A stretch of DNA of 52,101 nt from Flavobacteriaceae bacterium (GTDB taxonomy: Bacteria > Bacteroidota > Bacteroidia > Flavobacteriales > Flavobacteriaceae): positions 1 to 52,101 of the forward strand of contig NZDM01000002.1 in assembly GCA_002690085.1 (NCBI GenBank). Reading direction: 5' to 3'. Within the stretch, counting starts at the first letter, position 1, and each line of letters opens with the position of its first letter. A program made the translations under genes and the position numbers. Shown here piece by piece: positions 6,802 through 15,700 of this stretch. A model generated the notes under the pieces. That model saw nothing but the letters and a program-made list of their open reading frames with translations, did not search any database and had not been told where the DNA came from.

Positions 6802-7728
6802 TTATTTTTCTTCTGCTTTATTTACTTCAACCAAAAGATTTTTTGGTTCAGCTCCCATGTTCTCTTGCTCCCAATCTATCGATGCTATCGTTTGATCAAT
6901 CACTTTGCACGAGAAGGCGATTATTTCTTTTTTTCGCCACCGTGAAGAGCCATGATTGAGTTGGTCCCATTTATGTGCCTTTACAAAGATAGAGGCTATC
7001 CCTATCCCTGACATTTTCCGGACATTAATGTTATTGCAGACTACTTCAATAAGTGGGTTAAGAGTCTCAGGAGTACTACTTGGTGTAACCTCAATGTAAT
7101 GATTTGGTACACCCATATTCATCATTTCAAGACGCTTGCTTATAGTTTCGGTATGATGGAAATCACAACCAGATGCGAAGATAACATATGGGAAAGTACT
7201 CATATGATGACAAAGCATCTCGCTTCCTCTTATATTCTTAGCAGCACGCTCAATAGCATTACCTGTTGCTTGTCTGCCAAGTCCTTCCTGACGTCTAGAA
7301 TCATTTGTGCCTTGAACCTTATCTTCACCAATGAAGACTGGATACTTCTTACCGGATTTCAGTATAGCCCAAATGATGCCTCCATCTGGCTTCATTGATA
7401 CCTTTTTGTTTCGTGAATCTATTCCTCCTCTTATTTCACCTCCAGATGCAATTAGCTGCTGCTTGCAATCAAATAGGCTGCATTTAGAAGTAAACTCCAT
7501 CCGAGCTCCTAATGATTCGATTTTTTCTCTAGCATACTCTTTTATAAACTCCATTGCGTCATTTAGAGTAGCTTCAGATTCATTTGCATCCATCATAAGG
7601 TGTTTACCATCTTCGTGCATTTTTATATGCCTGGCTCTTAGTCCTGATGACTGAGATATAGTAGTGTTACGTACAATTGTATTACCCACTGTGCTTGCTA
7701 CTTTGATTTGTCCTGCCATAGATGCCAT
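6802..7728 (-). CDS. EcoRI-family type II restriction endonuclease, probable RAATTY specificity
   Basis: From the ATG at 7728 the product has 308 residues; EcoRI has 277. The EcoRI core is plain: MKPDGGI with catalytic Asp115, VFIGEDKVQG with Glu135 and Lys137 (the same D-to-E spacing of 20 and E-x-K as EcoRI D91, E111, K113), ATGNAIERAAKN with the recognition helix motif GNAIER (156-161), and FPYVIFASGCDF matching EcoRI FPYVLFLEGSNF. The segment between E-x-K and GNAIER is about eight residues shorter than in EcoRI. The frame is open upstream to ATGs at 7758 and 7779. I prefer 7728 because a degenerate early promoter overlaps the 7779 ATG. It should cut DNA as a dimer at an AATT core. No methyltransferase is adjacent, and the window lacks RAATTY. 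Confidence 0.9.
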   Translation of the reverse strand: MASMAGQIKVASTVGNTIVRNTTISQSSGLRARHIKMHEDGKHLMMDANESEATLNDAMEFIKEYAREKIESLGARMEFTSKCSLFDCKQQLIASGGEIRGGIDSRNKKVSMKPDGGIIWAILKSGKKYPVFIGEDKVQGTNDSRRQEGLGRQATGNAIERAAKNIRGSEMLCHHMSTFPYVIFASGCDFHHTETISKRLEMMNMGVPNHYIEVTPSSTPETLNPLIEVVCNNINVRKMSGIGIASIFVKAHKWDQLNHGSSRWRKKEIIAFSCKVIDQTIASIDWEQENMGAEPKNLLVEVNKAEEK

Positions 7729-7769
7729 GTTCGTTGTTTGTCTTAGTGCAATCACCATGTAATTAATAA

Positions 7770-7790
7770 AGCATTTCATTTTTCTCTTTA
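7770..7790 (-). promoter_or_regulatory. Degenerate extended early promoter of the endonuclease gene
   Basis: On the minus strand this reads AAAAATGAAATGCTTTATT, matching the extended element at 6084 except for one missing T and a late A. It lies about 45 bases before the ATG at 7728, the usual spacing here, and overlaps the alternative ATG at 7779. Confidence 0.45.
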
Positions 7791-7799
7791 TATTGTAAG

Positions 7800-9557
7800 A
7801 TGAGCTTGAAACTCCCAAAATTACCCACTAATATTACTGAAAGTTCAAAAGAAACTGCATTAAGATTACAAAAATTGCTAGCTGTATTTAATGCTGGAGG
7901 TGATAAAGATAAAAAAGAGTTAGCAGCCTGGGGTATAAATCGTCAATACTATCTGCGTTCTATGTTTTACATGTATCTTTTCAATAAATATGGTAATAGT
8001 TGTATTATTGATGTGAACCCACCTTGTAATATATTACCTGATATATGCGAACATGTAGGAGATATGGTGCTTAAGGTATATGGTTTTGAATATGTAAAAC
8101 CTAATTCTATTGATAAAATTAAATGGAAGGCATATCAAAAGTATTTACAAGATTATTCTAAGAAGATTCACAAGTGCTTGAAGCATAGAAAAATCGTTGT
8201 CGTTCCTGTAAGATTACATTGGCCAGGTTCAGGAGATTATCGAAATGATGCTCAGGGTGGCTCACATGCTAATCTTTTGGTTGTAAGAAAATCAAACCAT
8301 ACTGTTGAAGTTGTTGAACCACATGGTAGTAGGCTAGGAACTAGTCATCCGCGTATGAATCCCAATAAAGCATACACTAATGTAGTTGATATGATTAATA
8401 AAACTCTTCCTAGAAAAAGTGAAAAATATAATATTGTGTTTTCGGATGAAGTATGCCCTTATTTAACCGGTATTCAATCGCTAGAAGGATACGCTAATAT
8501 TTTTAAAGATGATAAGGTTGAAGGTGGAGGTTATTGCTCTATTTGGAGTATGTTTACCACAGAAATGATTTTATCTAATCCAGATTTTACCACAAGGCAG
8601 GTAATGCAGATTTTATTGGATATGTTGTATAAAAATACAGGTTACTTAACACATGAATATGGAGCAAAAGTTAAAGTTGGTAATTATTTATTATTAGTGG
8701 CACGTGGTTATGCTACATTTATTACCAAGAAAGTAGAACAATATTTTTCAGATATTTATGGTGAAACTGCTGCAAGAGCGATTAAACTTGGCCGAACTGC
8801 AAGTTATTCTGAAATTGCTGAAATGCGTAGATTTTTTGGACCATTTTTAAAAATCCAAGCTGAATTATCACTTGATCCCAAAATGACTTTGGCAAAATTA
8901 AAGACTAAACTTGATAAAGATAAAATCAAGGTAGAAGATAAGACCGCTTACAAACAAGTTCTAGAGAGATTGATTAAAAAAGATATCAGATATTCAGTTG
9001 GAACAACTAGATCAACTGGACTAGCAATTGAATTAAAATATAAGGATCCTTGTCCTAAGCATTTAGTTAGAAATCCTAAGACTGGTAGATGTATCAAACC
9101 TAGAAATAAAACTCAAAAGAATACAGTCGCTAATAAAAAGCTAGGTACCATTAAAAAGAAAGAGTGTCCTCCAGGCAAAGAACTAAATCCTAAGACTAAT
9201 AGATGTAGAAAAATTAAAGCACCCAAGAGAATCAAGACTAAAATTAAACTTATTTCAAAGCCTAGACAAATTACTCCCAAAAAGTCTCCTCAACCTAAGA
9301 TTCTTAAAAAACAAAAGGTTAAGACGCCTACTAGAAAAAGATGTCCTAATGGAACACGACGTAATCCTAAGACAAAGTTGTGTGAACCAAAAAAGAAAAA
9401 AGAAAAAAAGAAAAAGGTTCTTAAAATTGTACAGCAATTTACTAAAAAGAAAACGCCTACAATTGTGGTCAAAAAAGTTGATAAAAAAACTAGAAGACGG
9501 TGCCCTAATGGTACAAGAAGGGATAAAAAAACCGGAAATTGTTTATCAAAAAAATGA
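7800..9557 (+). CDS. C48/Ulp1-like cysteine protease with 2-cysteine adaptor repeats
   Basis: The 585-residue protein has an N-terminal papain/Ulp1-like domain of a type common in Mimiviridae. The proposed triad and oxyanion residues are His in GGSHANLLVV (about 160), an acidic residue in VEVVEPHGS, Gln in TGIQSLEGY and Cys in GGGYCSIWSM (about 249). The C-terminal half is very basic. It holds four copies of the viral 2-cysteine adaptor motif (CPKHLVRNPKTGRC, CPPGKELNPKTNRC, CPNGTRRNPKTKLC, CPNGTRRDKKTGNC). Such adaptors may dock proteins within virions or to partners. Substrates could be ubiquitin-like conjugates or capsid precursors; neither is shown. The ATG is 20 bases from the upstream ATG option of the divergent endonuclease gene. 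Confidence 0.82.
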   Translation: MSLKLPKLPTNITESSKETALRLQKLLAVFNAGGDKDKKELAAWGINRQYYLRSMFYMYLFNKYGNSCIIDVNPPCNILPDICEHVGDMVLKVYGFEYVKPNSIDKIKWKAYQKYLQDYSKKIHKCLKHRKIVVVPVRLHWPGSGDYRNDAQGGSHANLLVVRKSNHTVEVVEPHGSRLGTSHPRMNPNKAYTNVVDMINKTLPRKSEKYNIVFSDEVCPYLTGIQSLEGYANIFKDDKVEGGGYCSIWSMFTTEMILSNPDFTTRQVMQILLDMLYKNTGYLTHEYGAKVKVGNYLLLVARGYATFITKKVEQYFSDIYGETAARAIKLGRTASYSEIAEMRRFFGPFLKIQAELSLDPKMTLAKLKTKLDKDKIKVEDKTAYKQVLERLIKKDIRYSVGTTRSTGLAIELKYKDPCPKHLVRNPKTGRCIKPRNKTQKNTVANKKLGTIKKKECPPGKELNPKTNRCRKIKAPKRIKTKIKLISKPRQITPKKSPQPKILKKQKVKTPTRKRCPNGTRRNPKTKLCEPKKKKEKKKKVLKIVQQFTKKKTPTIVVKKVDKKTRRRCPNGTRRDKKTGNCLSKK

Positions 9558-9573
9558 TAAAATTGATTTTATC
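9556..9573. terminator. Hairpin at the protease gene stop, containing an early promoter
   Basis: GATAAAAT (9556-9563) pairs with ATTTTATC (9566-9573) over a 2-base loop, starting inside the TGA stop. The same bases contain AAAATTGA for the next gene, as at 4472 and 49895. Confidence 0.5.
9559..9566 (+). promoter_or_regulatory. Early promoter element AAAATTGA
   Basis: An exact octamer 56 bases upstream of the ATG at 9623, embedded in the hairpin at 9556-9573. Confidence 0.6.
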
Positions 9574-9622
9574 TAAGTAATAGAATTGATATTAGTTTTA
9601 ATATTCTAAATTAGTATCAACT

Positions 9623-10177
9623 ATGAAGTGTGAATGTTGTAATAAAAACAACAGAGATGTGAGGGAACTTCTTTATAAAGACGCTTTGTCTTCAATCCGT
9701 GAGAATGGTCACTTTAAAAAACTGCCTGTAGTTCTAGTAGAGAGAATTATTGATACTGCCTTTATTGATAAAGTTACAATTTGTTGGCAAGTTAAGGATA
9801 GATGTAGGTGTCACCAATGCCTTGGATACACATGGCCACCCGTAGTAAGCACAAGTGATTCAGATTCTGATTCTAATGATTATGGCAGTGACTATAGTGA
9901 TGAAGATAATGATTATTGTGAAAATGACGGTTACATATATCGTAGAGGTTATGCTGAATTATGTACTAGATGCTTCTTAGAAGGTATTAATCGAGTTTTA
10001 CGATCTACTAATTCGTTACCATTTTTAAGATTTCACTCAAATGCATTCTTCAATAAGATTCCAGTTGAAATTGACCCTTATAAATATATCATTCCCTCTG
10101 AATATAATATTACTTACTACAGACGTAAGAATCCTGTAAAAAATCAAGATGGACGATTAGTTATAACATCATCATAA
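9623..10177 (+). CDS. Cys-rich protein with acidic Ser/Asp stretch, unknown
   Basis: The 184-residue protein begins MKCECCNKNNRDV and contains further Cys pairs (CRCHQC, LCTRC), so it probably binds zinc. Between them lies the acidic stretch SDSDSDSNDYGSDYSDEDND, likely disordered and a possible casein-kinase target. A helical LVERIIDTAF segment near residue 50 resembles short F-box-like motifs seen in other giant-virus proteins, but the match is too weak to call. An early promoter lies 56 bases upstream. Confidence 0.7.
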   Translation: MKCECCNKNNRDVRELLYKDALSSIRENGHFKKLPVVLVERIIDTAFIDKVTICWQVKDRCRCHQCLGYTWPPVVSTSDSDSDSNDYGSDYSDEDNDYCENDGYIYRRGYAELCTRCFLEGINRVLRSTNSLPFLRFHSNAFFNKIPVEIDPYKYIIPSEYNITYYRRKNPVKNQDGRLVITSS

Positions 10178-10196
10178 AATGAAAAAGATACCCTTA

Positions 10197-11510
10197 CTAG
10201 ATAACGCCTAACCCCCCATATACTTGCGTAGTACCATTGTTCTTTTCCCTCTCGGCTACGAGACGTCGTTGGTGCTCCTCGAATGCTTCAAGATTATTAA
10301 AATGTGATTTATCTTCTGGATACTTTTTTGTACTTGTTATATAGCTGCGTATTTTGTCCCCATACCTACTACCGTTTTTTTTAGTAAGTCTAACCATAAA
10401 TAACTCTTCAACGAATCCTTCAATATCTGCCTTACATGCATATATTTTCCCATTCTCCATTTTTAGTTTTATTTTACGCGTGTACAGTTCTCTATGCAAC
10501 GCGTCAATATATGTTTGATGGTCAGGATGTAAATCTGGTGTATATGTTGAACCTCTATAGGCCTTTGTAAGTCTACGTTGTTTATTCATTTTAATTTGGG
10601 ATTTTTCAGGTTCATAGATTGTTGCACGGTGTTTTGCTAGACTCTGTAGTAATTGTGAATCATTTACAAAGTTCATAGTTTCTTCTAATCGCTGTGGTGG
10701 AGCCGACAACTGGTGAGGATTAGGACCAACCATATTTATGGTATCCATAATAATAATAGCCGGTTCATAATTCTGTTGTATAGCTTTTTTTAACAATCTG
10801 CTCACATTGTCGAAATTACATATACCAGGAGAATGAATGTATGATCCTTCATAGAAGTCAATTATAGCCACAGCACATTGAGCTTCTGCAAGTTCCTGAC
10901 CTGAGGCCTTCTCAAACCATTTCCTTGCGAGTTTTTTATCTTTGAGGACGCCAATGCCTCTGCGGCAGCAGATACCGAGGTAATAGTGGGCAAGAGGATT
11001 TTTGTATTTCTTAGCAGTGAACTCTAAACACTCGAATGCTAATGCACTATTTTTCACCTCTAGATACCTATTAATGATTTTTAGTAGTTCATACTCATTC
11101 TTATCCGCCCATGCTTCGATATATGGATCTTGATCAACTTTCGGACCTATTTGCCGCTCCGCTGCCCTAAGATTCTGAGCTTGATCTACTAATTGATTAA
11201 CCGTTGTATCGCCGGATCGCTGGGTGGGTTGTTGAGCGGCGCCACGCTTCTGCTTTTTATTTTTGCTTTTGTCTTTCTTTTGTTCCATCGTAGATTCCTC
11301 ATCTTCATTATTCATCATCGTCATCATCTTCATCTGCATCTCTTGCATCTGCGTTTGTTGCTGCATCATTTGCAATATCTGTTGTTGCTGCATCATCATC
11401 TGATTCATCATCGGATTCATCATCGGATTCATCATCGGATTGGAACCCGATGCATCGCACATCTGGTTGGTGTTATACATGGCCGACGGGTTGTTTTGTA
11501 CATTAAACAT
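10197..11510 (-). CDS. Sel1-like repeat protein with Met/Gln-rich N-terminus
   Basis: The 437-residue protein starts with an unusual Met/Asn/Gln-rich, probably disordered stretch including three MNPM repeats (residues 23-34). A Lys-rich linker follows. The middle holds Sel1-like alpha-helical repeats (PLAHYYLGICCRRGIGVLKD then KLARKWFEKASGQELAEAQC, about 175-215), which usually act as protein-protein scaffolds. The C-terminal part (about 300-437) is basic and shows no recognised domain. GC content is above that of its neighbours. It converges on the gene ending at 10177. Role unknown; scaffold or regulator is the most that can be said. Confidence 0.78.
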   Translation of the reverse strand: MFNVQNNPSAMYNTNQMCDASGSNPMMNPMMNPMMNQMMMQQQQILQMMQQQTQMQEMQMKMMTMMNNEDEESTMEQKKDKSKNKKQKRGAAQQPTQRSGDTTVNQLVDQAQNLRAAERQIGPKVDQDPYIEAWADKNEYELLKIINRYLEVKNSALAFECLEFTAKKYKNPLAHYYLGICCRRGIGVLKDKKLARKWFEKASGQELAEAQCAVAIIDFYEGSYIHSPGICNFDNVSRLLKKAIQQNYEPAIIIMDTINMVGPNPHQLSAPPQRLEETMNFVNDSQLLQSLAKHRATIYEPEKSQIKMNKQRRLTKAYRGSTYTPDLHPDHQTYIDALHRELYTRKIKLKMENGKIYACKADIEGFVEELFMVRLTKKNGSRYGDKIRSYITSTKKYPEDKSHFNNLEAFEEHQRRLVAEREKNNGTTQVYGGLGVI

Positions 11511-11600
11511 ATTTGTGTATATTTACGACGTGTAACAAATATTCGTAATTCAATTTTTTAATTTCGTCGTTATGCCCTTAATACAACATCTAAAAATGTT

Positions 11601-11849
11601 TTATCCTCTTATATACTCGTCAAAGCAGTTACTTTTTTTGTTTAAATGTTGATAAAACCATAAACCACAAGTTATACATCTATATTCTTCTAACGCTGGT
11701 GTAAATTGATGACTTGTAGATTTGTGATTATTTTGAGAGTGTCCACATAGATGACAAAACTCAGCATTTTTTTGCTCATCTAATTTTACCTCTTGTATTA
11801 ATTGACATAAAAGCTCTTCGCTAGGTAATTCTGTCATTATTATACTCAT
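11601..11849 (-). CDS. Small zinc-ribbon protein, unknown
   Basis: The 82-residue protein has two CxxC pairs (CHLCG and CITCG) about 24 residues apart with a His between them, the pattern of a single zinc ribbon. The N-terminal 30 residues form an acidic helix. No family is recognised; small ribbons like this often belong to transcription or ubiquitin-related factors. Confidence 0.65.
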   Translation of the reverse strand: MSIIMTELPSEELLCQLIQEVKLDEQKNAEFCHLCGHSQNNHKSTSHQFTPALEEYRCITCGLWFYQHLNKKSNCFDEYIRG

Positions 11850-11907
11850 GAAGATTATCTATAAATTATAACAATTTTTTAATAAAAGAACCATTGGTAG
11901 TGAATAT

Positions 11908-11920
11908 TTTTCAGTGCGAT
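11908..11920 (+). promoter_or_regulatory. Shared upstream motif TTTTCAGTGCGAT
   Basis: This 13-base word occurs again at 45338-45350. It stands 65 bases upstream of the ATG at 11986 here and 44 bases upstream of the ATG at 45395 there. It may be a second promoter class. Confidence 0.35.
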
Positions 11921-11985
11921 TTTTGTTGTTAATACTTTTTGAAAATATTGTAGTAGGATATAGAGCCATTGACTTCTATAATAGA

Positions 11986-12330
11986 ATGCAATTTGGATAT
12001 GTTGTCATGATTATCATGCTTTCTATGACAGGCATGAACTGCTATAACCACCGACCTTTTAACCCGCAGAAAAAGAAACCAATGATTGCTTCTAAGAGGC
12101 TGAAAATTAGCAAACCATATCTTCCTTACAAAGGACCAAGATCTAACTTGCCATATAAATGTGATTCTATTGATTCAAAGACAAGCAAGTCTAAAGATAA
12201 GTCTGATGATATCAAATCTAAGGAAGATAAAAATCTTATTGAAGAATATTCTCAATATTTGCAAACCCCCAAATATAATAAAGATGATAATCGTGATGAA
12301 GAAGGACAATTTTTTGCGAGAGCTGCTTGA
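11986..12330 (+). CDS. Small secreted or membrane-anchored basic protein, unknown
   Basis: The frame is open upstream to a GTG at 11914, but that lies inside the shared TTTTCAGTGCGAT word. I therefore use the first ATG at 11986, giving 114 residues. The N-terminus MQFGYVVMIIMLSMTGMNC looks like a short signal or anchor with a Cys. A basic Pro-containing part follows, then a highly charged Lys/Asp/Glu-rich C-terminus. No domain is recognised. Confidence 0.55.
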   Translation: MQFGYVVMIIMLSMTGMNCYNHRPFNPQKKKPMIASKRLKISKPYLPYKGPRSNLPYKCDSIDSKTSKSKDKSDDIKSKEDKNLIEEYSQYLQTPKYNKDDNRDEEGQFFARAA

Positions 12331-12362
12331 AGAATATAAAAACAAGTTATTATCAAATATAA

Positions 12363-12782
12363 ATGACTGATAATAACTGGCAATTTTACCTTATACGTAA
12401 TGGTGGTTGTACATATGCAGGAGTTAGCCCTGATCCAATAAGAAGACTTCGACAGCATAATTCTGAAATAAAAGGTGGTGCTAAGTATACCACTAGTAAA
12501 GGTCCAGGTTGGACACATATGTGCTTGGTTTCTGGTTTTGAAAAAATCCAGGCACTTCAATTTGAATGGGCAGTTAAACACTGCCCACCGAGAGATGCAG
12601 GTGGACCAGTAAATAGAATCAATAAAATGATAAAAGTTTTGAACAAAGACAAGTGGACTTCTAAGGCGCCTGATGCAAATACTGTCCCATTAACAGTTAC
12701 ATGGCTCGAGGCACATAATATAGAAGAGTATACTCTTCCGGATTATGTTAATGAGTTATTTAAAATAGATGAGCAAAATTAG
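12363..12782 (+). CDS. GIY-YIG nuclease-domain protein
   Basis: The 139-residue protein matches the SLX1/UvrC-like GIY-YIG fold: FYLIRNGGCTYAGVS replaces the GIY...YIG signature, followed by DPIRRLRQHNSEIKGGAKYT with the catalytic-region Arg and conserved GGAKYT. A Glu expected to bind metal lies in FEWAVKH. The domain fills almost the whole protein and no partner domain is present. Such proteins cut branched or flapped DNA, or act as homing-type nucleases; free-standing copies are common in giant viruses. Its stop overlaps the end of the convergent giant gene by four bases. Confidence 0.85.
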   Translation: MTDNNWQFYLIRNGGCTYAGVSPDPIRRLRQHNSEIKGGAKYTTSKGPGWTHMCLVSGFEKIQALQFEWAVKHCPPRDAGGPVNRINKMIKVLNKDKWTSKAPDANTVPLTVTWLEAHNIEEYTLPDYVNELFKIDEQN

Positions 12783-15700
12783 ATAATACCTGCTCCAGTG
12801 GTTTGTCTTAGAAGAAGTTTCATAGGTTGATTAGCTACAAGTGTATGCTCAACGCCATGAATATCAGTAACCTTTCTCTCATAAGGTGCTGTTCCAGACA
12901 AAACTAGTAGATCTCCCTCTTGCATAATATCATTCTGCCCAAATGTGCCATTTCTAAGTGCAATTTGATCAAGAGAACTAGTAATTTCCTGCAAGTCAAC
13001 AATTCCAACAGATGGAGGAGACGATGAATGTAGACCTTGATCGACAACTCTGGCAGAAATTACAGCGTTGATAATAGGATTTCCAAGTAATCTTTGTGGA
13101 CCATAGGTTCTCGAAAGAATATCGGGAGTTGCTGCATCGATAGGAGGTTGATATGTGAGCTCGCTTGAATCCATATTTGAATAAATTAGCTGAGCTAATG
13201 TAAAGTCATCTGCATAACTAATTGTAACAGTCTTATCTTCCAGAATTACTTCTGCATCTACAGTACCATTACTATCTGCGTAGACATCAGCTTCGACCTT
13301 AAAGCTTTCAGTGCTTTCTACAACATCGTTACTACCTGCAGCATATTTGATAATTTCAAATGGTCTAGCCTCAACCTTAACCTGGCCAGTAGGATAGTTA
13401 ACTTGCACAGGATTAACATTCGAGAATGCAGTAGATTTTGCAAGCATTTTATACCCTTTAATTTGGTTATTAGAATCAGTTAACTTAGTGATTGATGGGT
13501 TAATATTTGCAGCATACATAATGTAGTAATCATTATTTTCATCAATCGTCTCATAATCCCAAACAAAGAATTGCTGAGTTAGGGTATATGAGCGAGTCTG
13601 TGTGTATGGATCTCTCGCAGTAAGCTGTACAGATATACTATTGTTTTGTCCCTTTGTCATATTATTAGTATCAATAGCAACAATTGCTGTGTATGTCTGC
13701 AAGCCAGCAGTTCCACTCTTTGTTACGTTACCTACCAAAGAAGGTGCACTTGCACCCGTAATAACAACATCTGAATTATTTGGAGCTAACAAATTGTTAG
13801 GATCTTGAATGACCCACTCAAACTTAACATTATATGTTGTATTAGGGTTAATAGCCTTTGATGCCTCTGTAATTAAACCATAAGCTCCATCCTCTTCTAG
13901 GTAGATACGACCAGCATTGAGTGACATGTTCAAGTTACTTGTCATACTGTAATCCAATGAACCATTCACAATTCTTGCATTTCCATCATTATCCTCAGCT
14001 TGAACAGAAACACTTTCAGTTACAATTAATGGTAACTGTACTGAATTAGACCACGTTACAGTCTTTCTCCACTCGTACTTGCCATTTACAAGACCTAGTG
14101 AAGAATATCCACTTGCGCCAACAAGTTGAACGGTGCCCACGTTTACATCAGATCCCGCGTCAGTAATTTCGGCACGAACCACAATAGTTAGATTATCACC
14201 TGGATACTTCAACTCAGTTGAACCATTATTACCCTCAGTAGTCATTGTGATACTAATAGAAGGTGCAATGACATCTTGTCCATTAATATGAACTGGGATT
14301 CTATGAGCTCTAGTATTTCCTGTTTCATCTTCAATAATCACATTGAAGTCTTCAATAAATCTATCACCCAGATGATCATTGTCATTGAATGCATATACAC
14401 GTTCAATTGTGTATGTTGAAACACCACCAATCATAACTGGACCAGTTGCTGAAGCTTGAATAACACTGCCGGTAGGCGCGGTTCCTACTGCTTTTACTGT
14501 GTCGTTATCACTAGCAACCACTCTTACCTGCACAACAGCATGAGTACTATCAGATCTGAGATTTGCTCTTACAATTGAGTTAGCCACGTGTGTGACGAAA
14601 CCAGAAGCTACTCCATTTACCTCATTTGCACCGTTTCTCTGTGTGGTATTAACTGAAACTACTGCACTTGGATCAGCAGTGTCTACTTTATTGACCTTGA
14701 AAGGAATGTGTAATTCAGTCTTGTTCTGTGCCATATCTTCTGCTTGCACACGCACCCATACGTAATACGAATGACCATCTCCATTTCTATGGAACTTAGA
14801 AAAGCTAGCAGGATTAAATGAAACTGGATTTGCTGGTTGATATACACCACCGACAACATTCATTGCAATCTCTGTTGCTCCGGAATATACGCCACCAGCT
14901 GGTACAGCCAATGCTGGATTTGTGGAAATTGCCTCAATTGGTAATGATTGGTGCATCTTAATAGTTGCAGGATTGAGTGCATCATTGTCGGTAATAGTAA
15001 ACCTAAGATCTGGTTGAGATATCGTATTACTAACGTTGACAACATTATAAGTTCCACTATTCAATGCTAGTGCAGGATAGGTATTGTAATTAGCAGAGTA
15101 ATGATATCGTTTAGTATAGACAATTTCAGGTGCCTCGGTGTCTTCACGTTCAATTACCAGTCTAGCTCCATCTAATATCAAACTAGAATTGTTTGCTAGA
15201 TCGGTAATTTTAGCACCAATCTTGTACTCCTTTGCAATAGAGTGAGTACCAGTGACATCTGAATAATCTACAGTAAAGGCTGCAGTAAATACCTTTTTAT
15301 TTGCAGGGTGAGGATTAGCTGGTGTAGCATCCAGGATAGCAGCATTACCAACCAATACTGCAATATCATTTGCACCTGCTGAATGCATTGAGGATAACAA
15401 TTCTACTCCACTTACTTCAATTCCATTATCGTCAGCAGTTGTGATAGTTGCAACAACATGCTGTTGATCTCCAGGGTTGAGTACAAAGGTCGCAGGACTC
15501 AATGAAACACTAGGGACTCCTGGATTTACATCATCAACAACAGTTACGTTAATTGTAAAGTTCTTAGAATGACTTTGATTATTACCATCAGTAACTGTTA
15601 CTGTCCAACCTTCTTGGTTCAATCCATCCATTCTGTACTGATTTGATCCCTTAGATGAAAGCTCGCTGTAGACAAACGTACGCTTCATTCTAGCTTCATA

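Noticed and set aside
7729..7779. Upstream start (ATG 7779 or 7758) for the endonuclease
   Set aside because: The 7779 ATG is part of the promoter-like element AAAAATGAAATGCTTTATT, and the extra residues have no EcoRI counterpart; not excluded.
9255..9472. Antisense frames opposite the basic part of the protease gene
   Set aside because: Phe/Leu-rich frames are the mirror of Lys-rich codons and not genes.
9054..9554. CRISPR-like repeats in the protease C-terminus
   Set aside because: The repetition is at protein level (2-cysteine adaptor motifs), unequal in spacing and not conserved at DNA level. No CRISPR array was seen in the window.
11193..11561. Plus-strand His/Leu-rich frame opposite the Sel1-repeat gene
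   Set aside because: It is the mirror image of the Met/Gln-rich stretch and starts inside that gene.
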